From the NCBI GenBank assembly GCA_016715795.1, contig JADJXP010000002.1, forward strand, positions 1,674,001 through 1,738,000: a DNA stretch of 64,000 bases. Reading direction: 5' to 3'. The DNA comes from Chloracidobacterium sp. Its GTDB lineage: Bacteria > Acidobacteriota > Blastocatellia > Pyrinomonadales > Pyrinomonadaceae. This document shows positions 16,124-27,411 of this stretch, piece after piece. The notes beneath the pieces are model-generated. The model worked only from the letters and a program-made list of their open reading frames with translations, searched no databases and was not told the origin of the DNA. Position numbers and translations under genes: made by a program. Numbering within the stretch: position 1 is the stretch's first letter; each line of letters starts with the position of its first letter.

Positions 16124-16486
16124 TCATCCTTCTTCTTTTTCATCCTCTGCCTTGATCTCAAGGCTGCCCAGGATGTCGCCCACACGCGAGGCATTTTCTT
16201 CGGCGGTGTCACGCACAAAATGGAGGTGCGGTGCGTGCCTCAGATCGAGATCCATCGCCACCTGCTGGCGGACGAACGTCGATGCGTGTCGCAAAGTTTT
16301 CAATGCGGTCTCGACCTCGTCGTCGCTGCCGCGAACAAGGACATAAACCTTTGCGTCCCTGAGATCGTCCGCAACCGTTACATCTGTAACGGTCACCGTT
16401 TCTAGCCGTGGGTCGTCGAGCTCAAACCCGACGACCTCGGCGATCTCTTCTTTCAACCTCTCGGCAAGGCGTTCCGGACGACGCAT
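16124..16486 (-). CDS. rbfA: 30S ribosome-binding factor A
   Basis: The product has 120 residues. RRPERLAERLKEEIAEVV, DDPRLETVTVTDVTVADDLRDAKVYV and the KH-like segment with LRHAPHLHFVRDTAEENASRVGDIL are the RbfA signature. It binds immature 30S subunits and assists 16S 5' end processing. It lies downstream of infB in the conserved order. The 66-base space to infB is filled by an inverted heptamer array that ends at the base next to the start codon, which leaves no standard ribosome binding site. Confidence 0.93.
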   Translation of the reverse strand: MRRPERLAERLKEEIAEVVGFELDDPRLETVTVTDVTVADDLRDAKVYVLVRGSDDEVETALKTLRHASTFVRQQVAMDLDLRHAPHLHFVRDTAEENASRVGDILGSLEIKAEDEKEEG

Positions 16487-16549
16487 AACAGTTAATAACT
16501 AACAGTGAACAGTGAACAATTGTTTGTTATTCACTATTCGTTATTCACT
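16487..16549. repeat. Inverted heptamer array between infB and rbfA, 9 units
   Basis: Nine contiguous seven-base units: five of AACAGTG type, then GTTTGTT, and three of the reverse-complement ATTCACT type. The transcript could fold into a long hairpin. It fills exactly the space from the rbfA start codon to a few bases after the infB stop. Confidence 0.88.
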
Positions 16550-16552
16550 TTC

Positions 16553-19222
<2,670 letters not shown>

Positions 19223-19264
19223 ATTCCCGTTTGCTTCGAATCGCTGCTAAATGTGCAGCCGAGC

Positions 19265-20794
19265 TTACTTCTCTTCGGTCTCGTCGTTGTTATCGTCTGC
19301 CGATGCTGCCTCGCCTGCCTCATCGCTCGCCTCAGCTTCCGGCTCGTCCAACGACGCTACGTCACCTGCTTCCCCGGCTGCCGCGACGACCTCGTCGGCA
19401 GGCTCTTCGTCACCGGCCGATCCTGTCGTCTCGTCGGATCCAGCAGCTTCCGCCTCCACCGCCGCTTCGCCCTCAGCTTCGGCCTCCTCCTCGGTATCGA
19501 GGCCCATCTCGACATTGCGGGCCTTTACGATGGCAGCTGCTGACGCCTTGATGCCCTCGGCCTCATCAAGGCTAAGGTCGAGGTAATCGACGAGATCATC
19601 AACAGACGCGTCGGCGAGTTTCTCGATATCGTCAATGCCCTTCTCCGCCAGAGTCTCTGCCTGCGTAGCGTTAACGACCTCGAGCGCCGCGATCGGCACC
19701 GCCTCGCCCGACGCCATCATCCGGCCCATCTGCTTGGCGATCTCCTTCTTGAGCAGCTCTTCGCTGACGATCTTGATCTCCCACCCAACGAGTCGTGCCG
19801 CGAGCCTGACATTCTGTCCTTTCTTGCCGATAGCAAGGCTCAACTGGTCCTCACCGACGATGACCTCCATCTGGCGGCCTTCGATATCGGTAATGCGGAC
19901 CTGCGAGACCTTTGCGGGCGACAGTGCGTTTGCGGCAAATACTGAGGGCTCGTCCGACCACTCGATGATGTCGATCTTCTCGCCTCGCAATTCCTTGATG
20001 ATCGCCTGTACCCGCGAGCCCTTCATGCCGACGCAGGCGCCGACAGGATCGACGTCTTTTTCGTTGGACGTGACGGCGATCTTGGCACGGTCGCCCGGTT
20101 CACGGACCGCCGATTTGATGACCACGGTCTCATCGTAGATCTCAGGCACCTCCATCTCGAACAGCCGCCTAAGCAATTCGGACGAGGCACGCGAGCATAT
20201 GATCTGCTGGCCCTTAAGTTCCTTTGAGACGTCGATGATGACGACGCGGATGCGTTCGCCTTGATTCCACATCTCGCCACGCGATTGTTCGCGGCGCGGG
20301 ACGACGGCCTCAAGGTTGTTGCCGAGGTCGACGATCATGTCACCGCGCTCAAAACGCTTGACGGTGCCATTGATCAACACGCCCTTACGATCGATATATT
20401 CGTCGTAAACCTTTTCGCGGATTGCCTCGCGGACCTTCTGAACGAGTATCTGCTTGGCCGTCTGCGCCGCAATGCGGCCCATCTCCTCGCGTTCGAGCGG
20501 GATAAGCAGCGTATCACCTATCTCGACCTCGTCGCCAGCCATTTCCTGCGCGTCCACGAGCGAGAGTTCGGTCAGCGAATCCTCGACCTCTTCGACGACG
20601 GTCTTCTCGGCCGAGACCTCGATCTCACCTTCCTCGGCATTCCACTCGACCTGCACGCTGTCGCCGGTCTTGTCCCTGAACTGCTTGCGGGCGGCCGCGC
20701 GCACGGCATCCTTCATTGCCTCGATGACCAGTTCGCGGTCGAGGCCCTGTTCATTGCACAATAGCTCAATACTCTGTCCGATCGAGGATGTCAT
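19265..20794 (-). CDS. nusA: Transcription termination/antitermination factor NusA
   Basis: The product has 509 residues. GAGGG before the ATG at 20794 sets the start, excluding 12 extra residues of the longer frame. The N-terminal polymerase-binding domain is followed by an S1 domain, two KH domains (KIAVTSNEKDVDPVGACVGMKGSRVQAI; LSLAIGKKGQNVRLAARLVGWEIKI), one helix-hairpin-helix-like segment (TLAEKGIDDIEKLADASVDDL), and a C-terminal tail of about 70 residues very rich in Glu and Ala. NusA modulates pausing, termination and antitermination. The acidic tail is longer than in E. coli, which has two acidic repeat domains instead. Confidence 0.95.
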   Translation of the reverse strand: MTSSIGQSIELLCNEQGLDRELVIEAMKDAVRAAARKQFRDKTGDSVQVEWNAEEGEIEVSAEKTVVEEVEDSLTELSLVDAQEMAGDEVEIGDTLLIPLEREEMGRIAAQTAKQILVQKVREAIREKVYDEYIDRKGVLINGTVKRFERGDMIVDLGNNLEAVVPRREQSRGEMWNQGERIRVVIIDVSKELKGQQIICSRASSELLRRLFEMEVPEIYDETVVIKSAVREPGDRAKIAVTSNEKDVDPVGACVGMKGSRVQAIIKELRGEKIDIIEWSDEPSVFAANALSPAKVSQVRITDIEGRQMEVIVGEDQLSLAIGKKGQNVRLAARLVGWEIKIVSEELLKKEIAKQMGRMMASGEAVPIAALEVVNATQAETLAEKGIDDIEKLADASVDDLVDYLDLSLDEAEGIKASAAAIVKARNVEMGLDTEEEAEAEGEAAVEAEAAGSDETTGSAGDEEPADEVVAAAGEAGDVASLDEPEAEASDEAGEAASADDNNDETEEK

Positions 20795-20836
20795 ATTACC
20801 CTCGCGATCCGTCGTTTGTTCATACGTCAAATGCGG

Positions 20837-21322
20837 TCATCGACCGCCAAACTCCTTACCGAGATCGATCTTGAGATTTGCTTTCGCGATATCCTCGTAA
20901 TTTACGCTCATCAGGCCGCGGCTGCGGTCGTCGAACGAAACGACGTCGCCGTCCACTCCGGCGATCGTGCCGACAAATGCCTTTTGGCCGTCGATCTCGT
21001 TCTTTGTCTTCAACTTTGCCAACTTGCCCGTGAACCGTTCGAAATCACGCAGTGTGTACAACTCGCGCTCAATCCCGGGGCTCGACACTTCGAGTACATA
21101 TCGCACCGGTATCACGTCCTCGGCATCCAACACAGCCTCGACCGCCTGCGAGAACGCCGCACAATCATCAAGCGTTACACCCTTCTCCTTATCAATATAG
21201 ATACGCAGGACGAGGTCGCGATTTGTTCCCGCCGCTTCTACCTGGACAAGCTCGGTATTCGCCTCGGCCGCGGCCTTTTGGGCAATACTCCTGACTCGTG
21301 TTGCTATCGCCTGCTTGTCCAT
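20837..21322 (-). CDS. rimP: Ribosome maturation factor RimP
   Basis: The product has 161 residues. The N-terminal alpha/beta domain has LVLRIYIDKEKGVTLDDCAAFSQAVEAVLD and YVLEVSSPGIER, the RimP signature. The C-terminal SH3-like domain follows (FERFTGKLAKLKT, IAGVDGDVVSFDD). RimP helps assemble the 30S subunit. It is the first gene of the nusA-infB operon and lies immediately after a strong terminator, so the operon promoter is probably in or near that short space. Confidence 0.94.
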   Translation of the reverse strand: MDKQAIATRVRSIAQKAAAEANTELVQVEAAGTNRDLVLRIYIDKEKGVTLDDCAAFSQAVEAVLDAEDVIPVRYVLEVSSPGIERELYTLRDFERFTGKLAKLKTKNEIDGQKAFVGTIAGVDGDVVSFDDRSRGLMSVNYEDIAKANLKIDLGKEFGGR

Positions 21323-21335
21323 AGCTTTTCAACCC

Positions 21336-21363
21336 AAAAGAAAAAGTGGGTGCGAACCCACTT
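21336..21363 (-). terminator. Rho-independent terminator between the sugar kinase and rimP
   Basis: On the minus strand an eight-base perfect stem AAGTGGGT/ACCCACTT with a four-base loop is followed by TTTTTCTTTT. It ends transcription coming from the kinase gene. Confidence 0.82.
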
Positions 21364-21409
21364 AGGCCGATCCAGCGCATCTCAGCAAACAATTAGTATA
21401 TGGAAATCC

Positions 21410-22327
21410 TCAGGATTTGCAAGCTTCGAGAGACAGGAACGCCGAGCGAGCGACGCCGATGAGGCCGGCATTGTCTCCGAGTTCGCCCCGGACGATGAGT
21501 GCTCGGGCGGCCGGCGCCGGATAGGCCCGTAGATGGATCTCATCGGTCAGCGACGGAAGAAAGGCGTCCCACGCTCCCGATGCGCCACCGCAGATGACGA
21601 TCGCGTCGGGATTGAGCGTATTGATCAGGCCGGCGAGGACGATTCCCAAATAACGTCCCATCGCCGTGAAAACGGCCACGGCGCGTTCGTCGGCGTTCTG
21701 CCAGTCCTTATAAACGTCCTCGGCGTTCTGTCTCATCAACCCTTTCTCAGCGGCCATTCGCACGATCGCGGTAGCCGAGGCATATTGTTCAACACAGCCG
21801 TGGCTGCCACACTTGCAAGGCGGCCCGTCCGGCTCGACTGAAAAATGGCCGAGCTCGCCCGCCGAGCCGTCCGGGCCGCGATACGGCTCGCCGTTGAGTA
21901 TGAGCCCGCCGCCGATCCCGGTGCCCAGCGTGACACAGATCGAGTCACGAGCACCGCGCGTCGCACCGACCCAGGCTTCGCCAATGGCAGCGGCAGTGGC
22001 GTCGTTTTCGATCGTTATCGGCAGGTCAAAGACCTTCGAAAGCTCAGCTTTGAGATTCATGCCGGTGACGCTCGGCAAGTTTGGCAGTTTTGTCAGGACG
22101 CCGTCAAAATCCTTAGCCGCGGGCGCCGGAGCGGTAATGGCGACCGCATCGATCGCCTCACCGGAGAAATTGCCCGCCATTGTGCGAATAAGGTCTATGA
22201 GCCCATCGGGCGACACTGCATGCGGAACGAGTTCCTTGGCCGCCGGCGAAACGACCGAGCCCGCCTCGTCAACCACCGCGAGCCGCATGTGTGTTCCGCC
22301 CAGATCACCGGCCAGTACCTTTCGCAT
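21410..22327 (-). CDS. ROK-family glucokinase-like sugar kinase
   Basis: The product has 305 residues. The ATP-binding phosphate motif is GDLGGTHMRLAVVD at the N-terminus. A catalytic Asp lies in ENDATAAAIGEAWVGA, the ROK glycine motif is VTLGTGIGGGLILNG, and GELGHFSVEPDG carries the conserved His. The zinc site is CKCGSHGCVE. These features define a ROK kinase, most likely acting on glucose, but other hexoses or N-acetylhexosamines are possible. The ATG overlaps the stop of the sugar-binding lipoprotein gene by one base (TAATG), so the two are translationally coupled. Confidence 0.9.
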   Translation of the reverse strand: MRKVLAGDLGGTHMRLAVVDEAGSVVSPAAKELVPHAVSPDGLIDLIRTMAGNFSGEAIDAVAITAPAPAAKDFDGVLTKLPNLPSVTGMNLKAELSKVFDLPITIENDATAAAIGEAWVGATRGARDSICVTLGTGIGGGLILNGEPYRGPDGSAGELGHFSVEPDGPPCKCGSHGCVEQYASATAIVRMAAEKGLMRQNAEDVYKDWQNADERAVAVFTAMGRYLGIVLAGLINTLNPDAIVICGGASGAWDAFLPSLTDEIHLRAYPAPAARALIVRGELGDNAGLIGVARSAFLSLEACKS

Positions 22328-23364
22328 TAAGGCCTCTTTGGCCGGTCGGCCTCGGGGACGTTCTTATAAACGTCCTCGTATCTCGCGTAACCGTCCTTGA
22401 TCACGGTGTCCATGAGGTTCGCCTTCTCAACGGCAGTTACTTCCAGTAGGATCGCCGGGACGTCCTTCTTCAAATAGTCATTCGTGAATGGCTTTGTCTC
22501 GAGCTTTTCTTTTTTGGCAAGCTTGATCGCCGATTCGACCGCCATTGTGGCAAGCGGGATGATCGGCTTGTAAACCGTCATCGTCTGCCGGCCTTCAGCG
22601 ATGTTCTGAAGAGCCTCGAGCCCCGCGTCCTGGCCCGTAACGAGAACCTTGCCCGCAAGGCCGCGTTTTGCCAACGCCGAGATAACGCCACCGGCCATAC
22701 CGTCATTCGAAACGACAAATGCCTGTATGTTGTCGTTGTTCTGTGTCAGGGCATTTTCGGCAAAATTAAGGGCAAGCTCAGGCTTCCAGTCATCAATAAA
22801 GTTCTCCGCCACGATCTTGATGTCACCTTTATCGACGAGCGGCCGGAGCAGCTTCATATACTCCTTTTTCATTATCACGGCATTGTTGTCTTTCGAAGAT
22901 CCATCGACGATCACATAATTCCCTTTGGGAACCTTCTGTATCGCATACTCAGCGATCCTTTGCCCGATGACCGGCACCTGATGCGAGATATAAACGTCGA
23001 TCTTGTCCGAGTTGATCAGGCGATCATAGCTAATTACCGGGATTCCCTGCGCCTTAGCCTTATCGACCATCGCTGCAGCCTGCGTCGCGTCGTGCGGGGC
23101 TATCACGAGCACATCGATGCCCTTCGTTAAGAGGTTATCGACGTCATTGGCCTGTTTGTCGGCCTTATTGTCGGCAACTGTGATCTCGCAATCGACGTTC
23201 ATCTTGGCACATTGTGCCTTGAAGGCGTCGTGGTCCCGCTGCCATCGTTCTTCCTTGAGCGTATCCATCGCGAAGCCGATGCGAACGCGTTTATCGGCGG
23301 GAGAACTGGTACAATTCCAGAGAACCAGCGGGATGACCAGCAACAGAAAGTAGTATTTCTTCAT
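22327..23364 (-). CDS. Xylose/ribose-type periplasmic sugar-binding protein
   Basis: The product has 345 residues. GGAGG nine bases before the ATG at 23364 sets the start. The signal MKKYYFLLLVIPLVLWNC suggests lipid attachment at Cys18, but Asn before the Cys is unusual. The mature part is a type I periplasmic binding protein close to XylF: RVRIGFAMDTLKEERWQRD, VLVIAPHDATQAAAMVDKAKAQGIPVISYDRLI, and DAGLEALQNIAEGRQTMTVYKPI. It is coupled to a ROK kinase gene. No ABC permease or ATPase gene follows, so transport partners must lie elsewhere or it may serve as a sensor. Confidence 0.88.
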   Translation of the reverse strand: MKKYYFLLLVIPLVLWNCTSSPADKRVRIGFAMDTLKEERWQRDHDAFKAQCAKMNVDCEITVADNKADKQANDVDNLLTKGIDVLVIAPHDATQAAAMVDKAKAQGIPVISYDRLINSDKIDVYISHQVPVIGQRIAEYAIQKVPKGNYVIVDGSSKDNNAVIMKKEYMKLLRPLVDKGDIKIVAENFIDDWKPELALNFAENALTQNNDNIQAFVVSNDGMAGGVISALAKRGLAGKVLVTGQDAGLEALQNIAEGRQTMTVYKPIIPLATMAVESAIKLAKKEKLETKPFTNDYLKKDVPAILLEVTAVEKANLMDTVIKDGYARYEDVYKNVPEADRPKRP

Positions 23365-23593
23365 TTCGCAGAACCTCCGAAGACGTGGTGCCTTGAGCCG
23401 ATTAGACCAGAAAGAGGCATGTATCGCAAAGAAACGCCGGCCCACAGGAACCAGGCATTGTCGGAATTTCTTTAGTTTGCATTTGAAATCCGCTCCGGTT
23501 GTGCTATAAATATTTATCAAATCTTAGCTTAGACAGTAAGATAAGCTCGGGAAACGATATTCTTGACTTTTGCAGCGTGTCGGCCGCGATTCA

Positions 23594-23622
23594 TTGACAT
23601 CGCGGTGCGATTCGTGTAAAAG
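23594..23622 (+). promoter_or_regulatory. Candidate sigma-70-type promoter of the FecR-like gene
   Basis: TTGACA at 23594 is separated by 17 bases from TAAAAG. It lies about 50 bases before the AAGGAGA ribosome binding site of the FecR-like gene. The -10 box is imperfect. Confidence 0.4.
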
Positions 23623-23674
23623 ATTGAAAAGGTTTGATTTTAGAAATTTCTATTCGGGTCTGAAAAGGAGAACT

Positions 23675-24253
23675 ATGAACAGCAAACTGTGCATTCAGAG
23701 AGCGGTATCAACCGGATTGTTGATCACGCTGATCGCTACCTATTCGATGGTAACACTCGCGAATTCCGGCAAGGCCGTGGGCGAATTGATCGTCAATGGC
23801 AGCGATGATACATCCTTTGTGATGGTGAACGGCGAGCCGTCAAAGAGCGGCCGGACCGTATTTTCTTCGAGTACGATCACCACGCCGGAGGCGTTTGGAG
23901 CTACTGTAAGCCTCGGCAAGGTCGGACGTATCTCGCTCGCCCCGAACTCTACATTTGCGTTTAACGTGGATGGAGACAACGTAACGGGCGACCTGACTGC
24001 CGGAAGCATCACTGTTCTCAGTGCCGCAAAAGGAATGAGCGTTAAGAACCTGACCGGCGATACCATCACCGTAAACGCCGGTGAGAGTGCAAACGCAGCG
24101 ACCGCAGGCAAGCAGACTACGGCTAAGGCCGGCGGCCTCGACTGGTGGGCATGGGTGCTTTTGGTTGGCGGTGCGGCCGTTGTTATTGCTATAGCCGCTC
24201 GTAATGACTCAAACTTTGGCGGGGGCAGCACCACGATAAGCCCTGTCCGTTAG
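23675..24253 (+). CDS. FecR-like secreted/anchored protein A
   Basis: The product has 192 residues. AAGGAG six bases before the ATG sets the start. A signal peptide (TGLLITLIATYSMVTLANS) is followed by a FecR-type beta domain: a short-motif VNGEPSKSGRTVFSSSTITT, then LGKVGRISLAPNSTFAF and a Gly/Thr-rich stretch. A C-terminal membrane helix (WWAWVLLVGGAAVVIAIAA) is followed by a short tail GGGSTTISPVR. The next gene is a sister with the same layout and tail. FecR domains often bind and sense in the periplasm; no sigma factor gene is adjacent, so the role here is open. Confidence 0.75.
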   Translation: MNSKLCIQRAVSTGLLITLIATYSMVTLANSGKAVGELIVNGSDDTSFVMVNGEPSKSGRTVFSSSTITTPEAFGATVSLGKVGRISLAPNSTFAFNVDGDNVTGDLTAGSITVLSAAKGMSVKNLTGDTITVNAGESANAATAGKQTTAKAGGLDWWAWVLLVGGAAVVIAIAARNDSNFGGGSTTISPVR

Positions 24254-24326
24254 GTCCCTATCGTTGGGGCAAACTCTGCAATTGCTATACTTGGCAACAG
24301 GATTGATTCAGGAGGAGATTATTAAG

Positions 24327-25025
24327 ATGCTCGGCAAAACAATTATACGGAAGTCGGTCACAACATTCACGGCAGCGGCAGTCTGGTGCGTATACTCGAT
24401 GGTCGCTTTTGCAATGCCCGGCGACACGGGCTCGATCACGGTAACCGGCCAAGTCACGGTGAATGGACAGCCGGCCGTTTCGAATTCAACGATCCTGTCT
24501 GGCGCGGTCATCGGCACTGCCGACAATTCAAGCGCCACTATCGATCTTGGCAAGGCTGGACGCGTCGAGGTCGGTGCTAACTCGAATGTCACACTGCAGT
24601 TCTCTGATTCGAGCATTATCGCGATGCTCTCTGAAGGAAAGGCGCGCGTCGCAAATGCGGCCGGTGTTTCGGCAACGGTTACGACAAAGCACGCCACGGT
24701 TATGGCTGACACGTCGCAGGCCGACAATTTCCTCGTTGAGGTTGAGTGTTCACATACGCACGTCGACACCACGTCTGGGCTTGTGACAATGCGTCAGGGA
24801 GCCGATGATAAACAGGTGGCTGCGGGAACGACAGCAGTTGCCGGAAGCCTCGTTCAGACTGGCTGCAAACCGTGCTTCCGTCCCGATTCTGCTCCCGGCC
24901 CGGCAGTCGCGGGACTGCCTTGGTTGATCTTGATTGGTGCGGGAATTGGCGTGATGGCGATCCTACTCAACAATAGCAGTACGAACACCGGAGGCGGCCC
25001 GATCATCGTCAGCCCCACCCGGTAA
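24327..25025 (+). CDS. FecR-like secreted/anchored protein B
   Basis: The product has 232 residues. GGAGG 12 bases before the ATG at 24327 sets the start. It has the same plan as the gene before it: a signal peptide (TTFTAAAVWCVYSMVAFA), a FecR-type beta domain (GSITVTGQVTVNG, then ATIDLGKAGRVEVGANSNVTLQF), a region with four Cys (VECSHTHVD, TGCKPCF), a membrane helix (LPWLILIGAGIGVMAILL) and the tail GGGPIIVSPTR. The insertion of Cys pairs is not in the sister. A terminator follows the gene directly. Confidence 0.75.
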   Translation: MLGKTIIRKSVTTFTAAAVWCVYSMVAFAMPGDTGSITVTGQVTVNGQPAVSNSTILSGAVIGTADNSSATIDLGKAGRVEVGANSNVTLQFSDSSIIAMLSEGKARVANAAGVSATVTTKHATVMADTSQADNFLVEVECSHTHVDTTSGLVTMRQGADDKQVAAGTTAVAGSLVQTGCKPCFRPDSAPGPAVAGLPWLILIGAGIGVMAILLNNSSTNTGGGPIIVSPTR

Positions 25026-25050
25026 TTCTATTCAGAACCGATCTCCGACT

Positions 25051-25086
25051 TGCGGGTCATGTTAACGCGTGACCCGCATCGTTTTG
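25051..25086 (+). terminator. Rho-independent terminator after FecR-like gene B
   Basis: A nine-base perfect stem TGCGGGTCA/TGACCCGCA with a ten-base loop is followed by TCGTTTT. It is about 25 bases after the stop codon. Confidence 0.78.
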
Positions 25087-25136
25087 CCTGATATTCCCCG
25101 CTATTAATAGTATTGTATCTGGTTGACTATTGAATT

Positions 25137-26435
25137 ATGCATATTGCAGTCGTTGGAACCGGTTATGTAGGCCTTGTGACCGGCGCATGTTTCGCGGAGT
25201 TTGGTGTCGACGTTACCTGTATTGACGTCGATCAGGACAAGGTCAGCAAGCTCAAACAGGGCATCATCCCGATCTACGAACCGGGACTCGACGCTATCGT
25301 TGAGAAGAACGCAGCCGCCGGACGGCTGCATTTTACGACCGATATCGCTGAGGCTGTCGGCCCGGCTCAGGTCGTCTTTTTGGCCGTCGGCACACCGCCA
25401 AAGGCGGATGGCTCACCGGATATGAGCTTTTATCAACAGGCGGCAAGAGATGTTGCCCGGGCGATGAAAGATTACAAGGTCCTGGTGACGAAATCGACGG
25501 TTCCCGTGGGCACCGGCAAATGGCTTCGCGAATTTGTAACCGAGAACCTGACGTATGAGACTGAGTTCGGCGTGGCGTCAAACCCTGAGTTCCTGCGTGA
25601 AGGCGCGGCCATCGCCGACTTTATGCGCCCCGATCGCGTCGTGATCGGAAGTAATGAAGCAAGGGCGATCGAGGTGATGAAAGACCTTTACCGCCCGCTC
25701 TACCTGATCGAAACGCCGATCGTAATAACCTCGCTCGAGGCAGCGGAACTGATCAAGTACGCCGCGAACGCATTTCTCGCGACCAAGATCACCTTTATCA
25801 ATGAGATCGCAAATCTCTGCGACGCCATCGGCTGTGATGTCCACGATGTCGCCCGAGGGATGGGAATGGACAACCGCATCGGCCGCAAGTTTTTGCATCC
25901 GGGCCCCGGTTATGGCGGCTCGTGCTTCCCTAAGGACACACGTGCCTTGACGACGGTTGCTGACAGTTTTGGTGTCGAGACACGAATCGTAGACGCGGTC
26001 ATCGATGCGAACGACAACCAGCGCCTAGCGATGCTGCCGAAGATAGAGTCCCTCATCGGCGATCTAAGCGGCAAACGGATCGGCGTCCTTGGACTGTCGT
26101 TCAAGCCCGAGACCGACGACATGCGCGAATCGCCGGCCATTGATATCATCAAAGAGATCCAGTCCCGCGGGGCGACCGTCAGGGCCTATGACCCGGTGGC
26201 AATGGATGAGGCACGCCATTATTTGCCGGACATTGAGTACGCCACCGATGAATACGACGCGATCAGCGGAGCCGACTGTCTGGTGATAGTGACCGAGTGG
26301 AACCAATTTCGCGCGCTCGATATGGAGAAGGTCAAGGAACTGCTCGCTGCTCCGCGGATCGCCGATCTGCGCAACGTTTATGAGCCCGCTGATATGCGTG
26401 CGCTTGGGTTTGAATACATCGGCGTAGGCCGATGA
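25137..26435 (+). CDS. UDP-glucose 6-dehydrogenase
   Basis: The product has 432 residues. The N-terminal Rossmann motif is VVGTGYVGLVTGACFAEFG. It has VGTPPKADGSPD, STVPVGT, the conserved SNPEFLREGAAI motif, and the catalytic Cys in GPGYGGSCFPKDTRAL. The helix with YAANAFLATKITFINE holds substrate. The C-terminal domain includes LGLSFKPETDDMRESPA. The reaction is oxidation of UDP-glucose to UDP-glucuronate with NAD. It is followed 16 bases later by an NDP-sugar epimerase gene, so both probably supply exopolysaccharide or glycan precursors. Confidence 0.93.
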   Translation: MHIAVVGTGYVGLVTGACFAEFGVDVTCIDVDQDKVSKLKQGIIPIYEPGLDAIVEKNAAAGRLHFTTDIAEAVGPAQVVFLAVGTPPKADGSPDMSFYQQAARDVARAMKDYKVLVTKSTVPVGTGKWLREFVTENLTYETEFGVASNPEFLREGAAIADFMRPDRVVIGSNEARAIEVMKDLYRPLYLIETPIVITSLEAAELIKYAANAFLATKITFINEIANLCDAIGCDVHDVARGMGMDNRIGRKFLHPGPGYGGSCFPKDTRALTTVADSFGVETRIVDAVIDANDNQRLAMLPKIESLIGDLSGKRIGVLGLSFKPETDDMRESPAIDIIKEIQSRGATVRAYDPVAMDEARHYLPDIEYATDEYDAISGADCLVIVTEWNQFRALDMEKVKELLAAPRIADLRNVYEPADMRALGFEYIGVGR

Positions 26436-26451
26436 CTTTGCCAACCAGGTC

Positions 26452-27408
26452 ATGTCTCTAACTTCTACAGTCCTTGTTACCGGCGGTGCCGGCTTTATCG
26501 GTTCAAATCTGGCCGAGGCCCTTATTGTCGAGGGAGCGAAGGTACGCGTGATCGACAATTTCATCACGGGCTTTCGTGAGAATCTGGATGAGATTGACGG
26601 TGATTTTGACTTTGTTGAAGGTGACATTACCGACGACGCAACGATAGAATCTGCCCTTGCCGATGTCGAGATCGTGTTTCACCAGGCCGCCCTGCCGAGC
26701 GTGCCGCGATCGGTCGAGAATCCGGCCGAGACGCATCGGATCTGTGCGGACGGCACGTTCAAGTTACTCGACGCCTCTCGCCGGTTAGGCGTCAGGCGGT
26801 TCATCTACGCGGCGTCGAGTTCGGCATACGGCGACCAGCCTACGCTGCCAAAGGTGGAGACGATGCGGCCCGATCCGCTCTCGCCCTACGCGGCGGCCAA
26901 GCTCGTCGGCGAGCTTTACTGTCGATCCTTCAATTCGGTCTACGGTATCGAGACCTTTGCATTGCGCTATTTCAATGTGTTCGGGCCTCGACAGAATCCA
27001 TCGTCAATGTATTCAGGCGTGATATCGCGATTCATTGACGCTTTGATGACGGACGAGCAGGCAGTGATCTTCGGCGACGGCGAACACTCGCGTGACTTTA
27101 CCTACATTGCAAATGTCGTCGACGCAAATATCAAAGCGGCCCAGACATCAAAAGGCATCGGACAGACGATGAATGTCGCTAATGGCGAAAGGATAACGCT
27201 TAACGAGCTCTTCTCGGTCCTAAAAGAGATCACCGGCCGCCGCGACGCCGTAGCAGAGTATCAGCCGCCACGCAGTGGTGACGTCAAAGATTCGCAGGCG
27301 GACAATCGACTCGCTGTTGAGTGTCTCGGCTATGAACGGATCGTCAGCCTGGAAGAAGGGCTCCGCCGCACGATCGAATGGTGGCAGAACAGCCGATTTG
27401 CTCGATAG
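26452..27408 (+). CDS. NAD-dependent NDP-sugar epimerase
   Basis: The product has 318 residues, an extended short-chain dehydrogenase. The NAD motif is VTGGAGFIGSNLAEAL, the catalytic residues are in AASSSAYGDQ and YAAAKLVGE, and RYFNVFGPRQNPSS is typical for the 4-epimerase group acting on UDP-sugars, including UDP-GlcNAc/GalNAc (WbpP-like) and UDP-glucuronate. With the UDP-glucose dehydrogenase next to it, 4-epimerisation of UDP-glucuronate is one attractive option, but substrate choice cannot be read from the sequence. Confidence 0.88.
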   Translation: MSLTSTVLVTGGAGFIGSNLAEALIVEGAKVRVIDNFITGFRENLDEIDGDFDFVEGDITDDATIESALADVEIVFHQAALPSVPRSVENPAETHRICADGTFKLLDASRRLGVRRFIYAASSSAYGDQPTLPKVETMRPDPLSPYAAAKLVGELYCRSFNSVYGIETFALRYFNVFGPRQNPSSMYSGVISRFIDALMTDEQAVIFGDGEHSRDFTYIANVVDANIKAAQTSKGIGQTMNVANGERITLNELFSVLKEITGRRDAVAEYQPPRSGDVKDSQADNRLAVECLGYERIVSLEEGLRRTIEWWQNSRFAR

Positions 27409-27411
27409 CCT

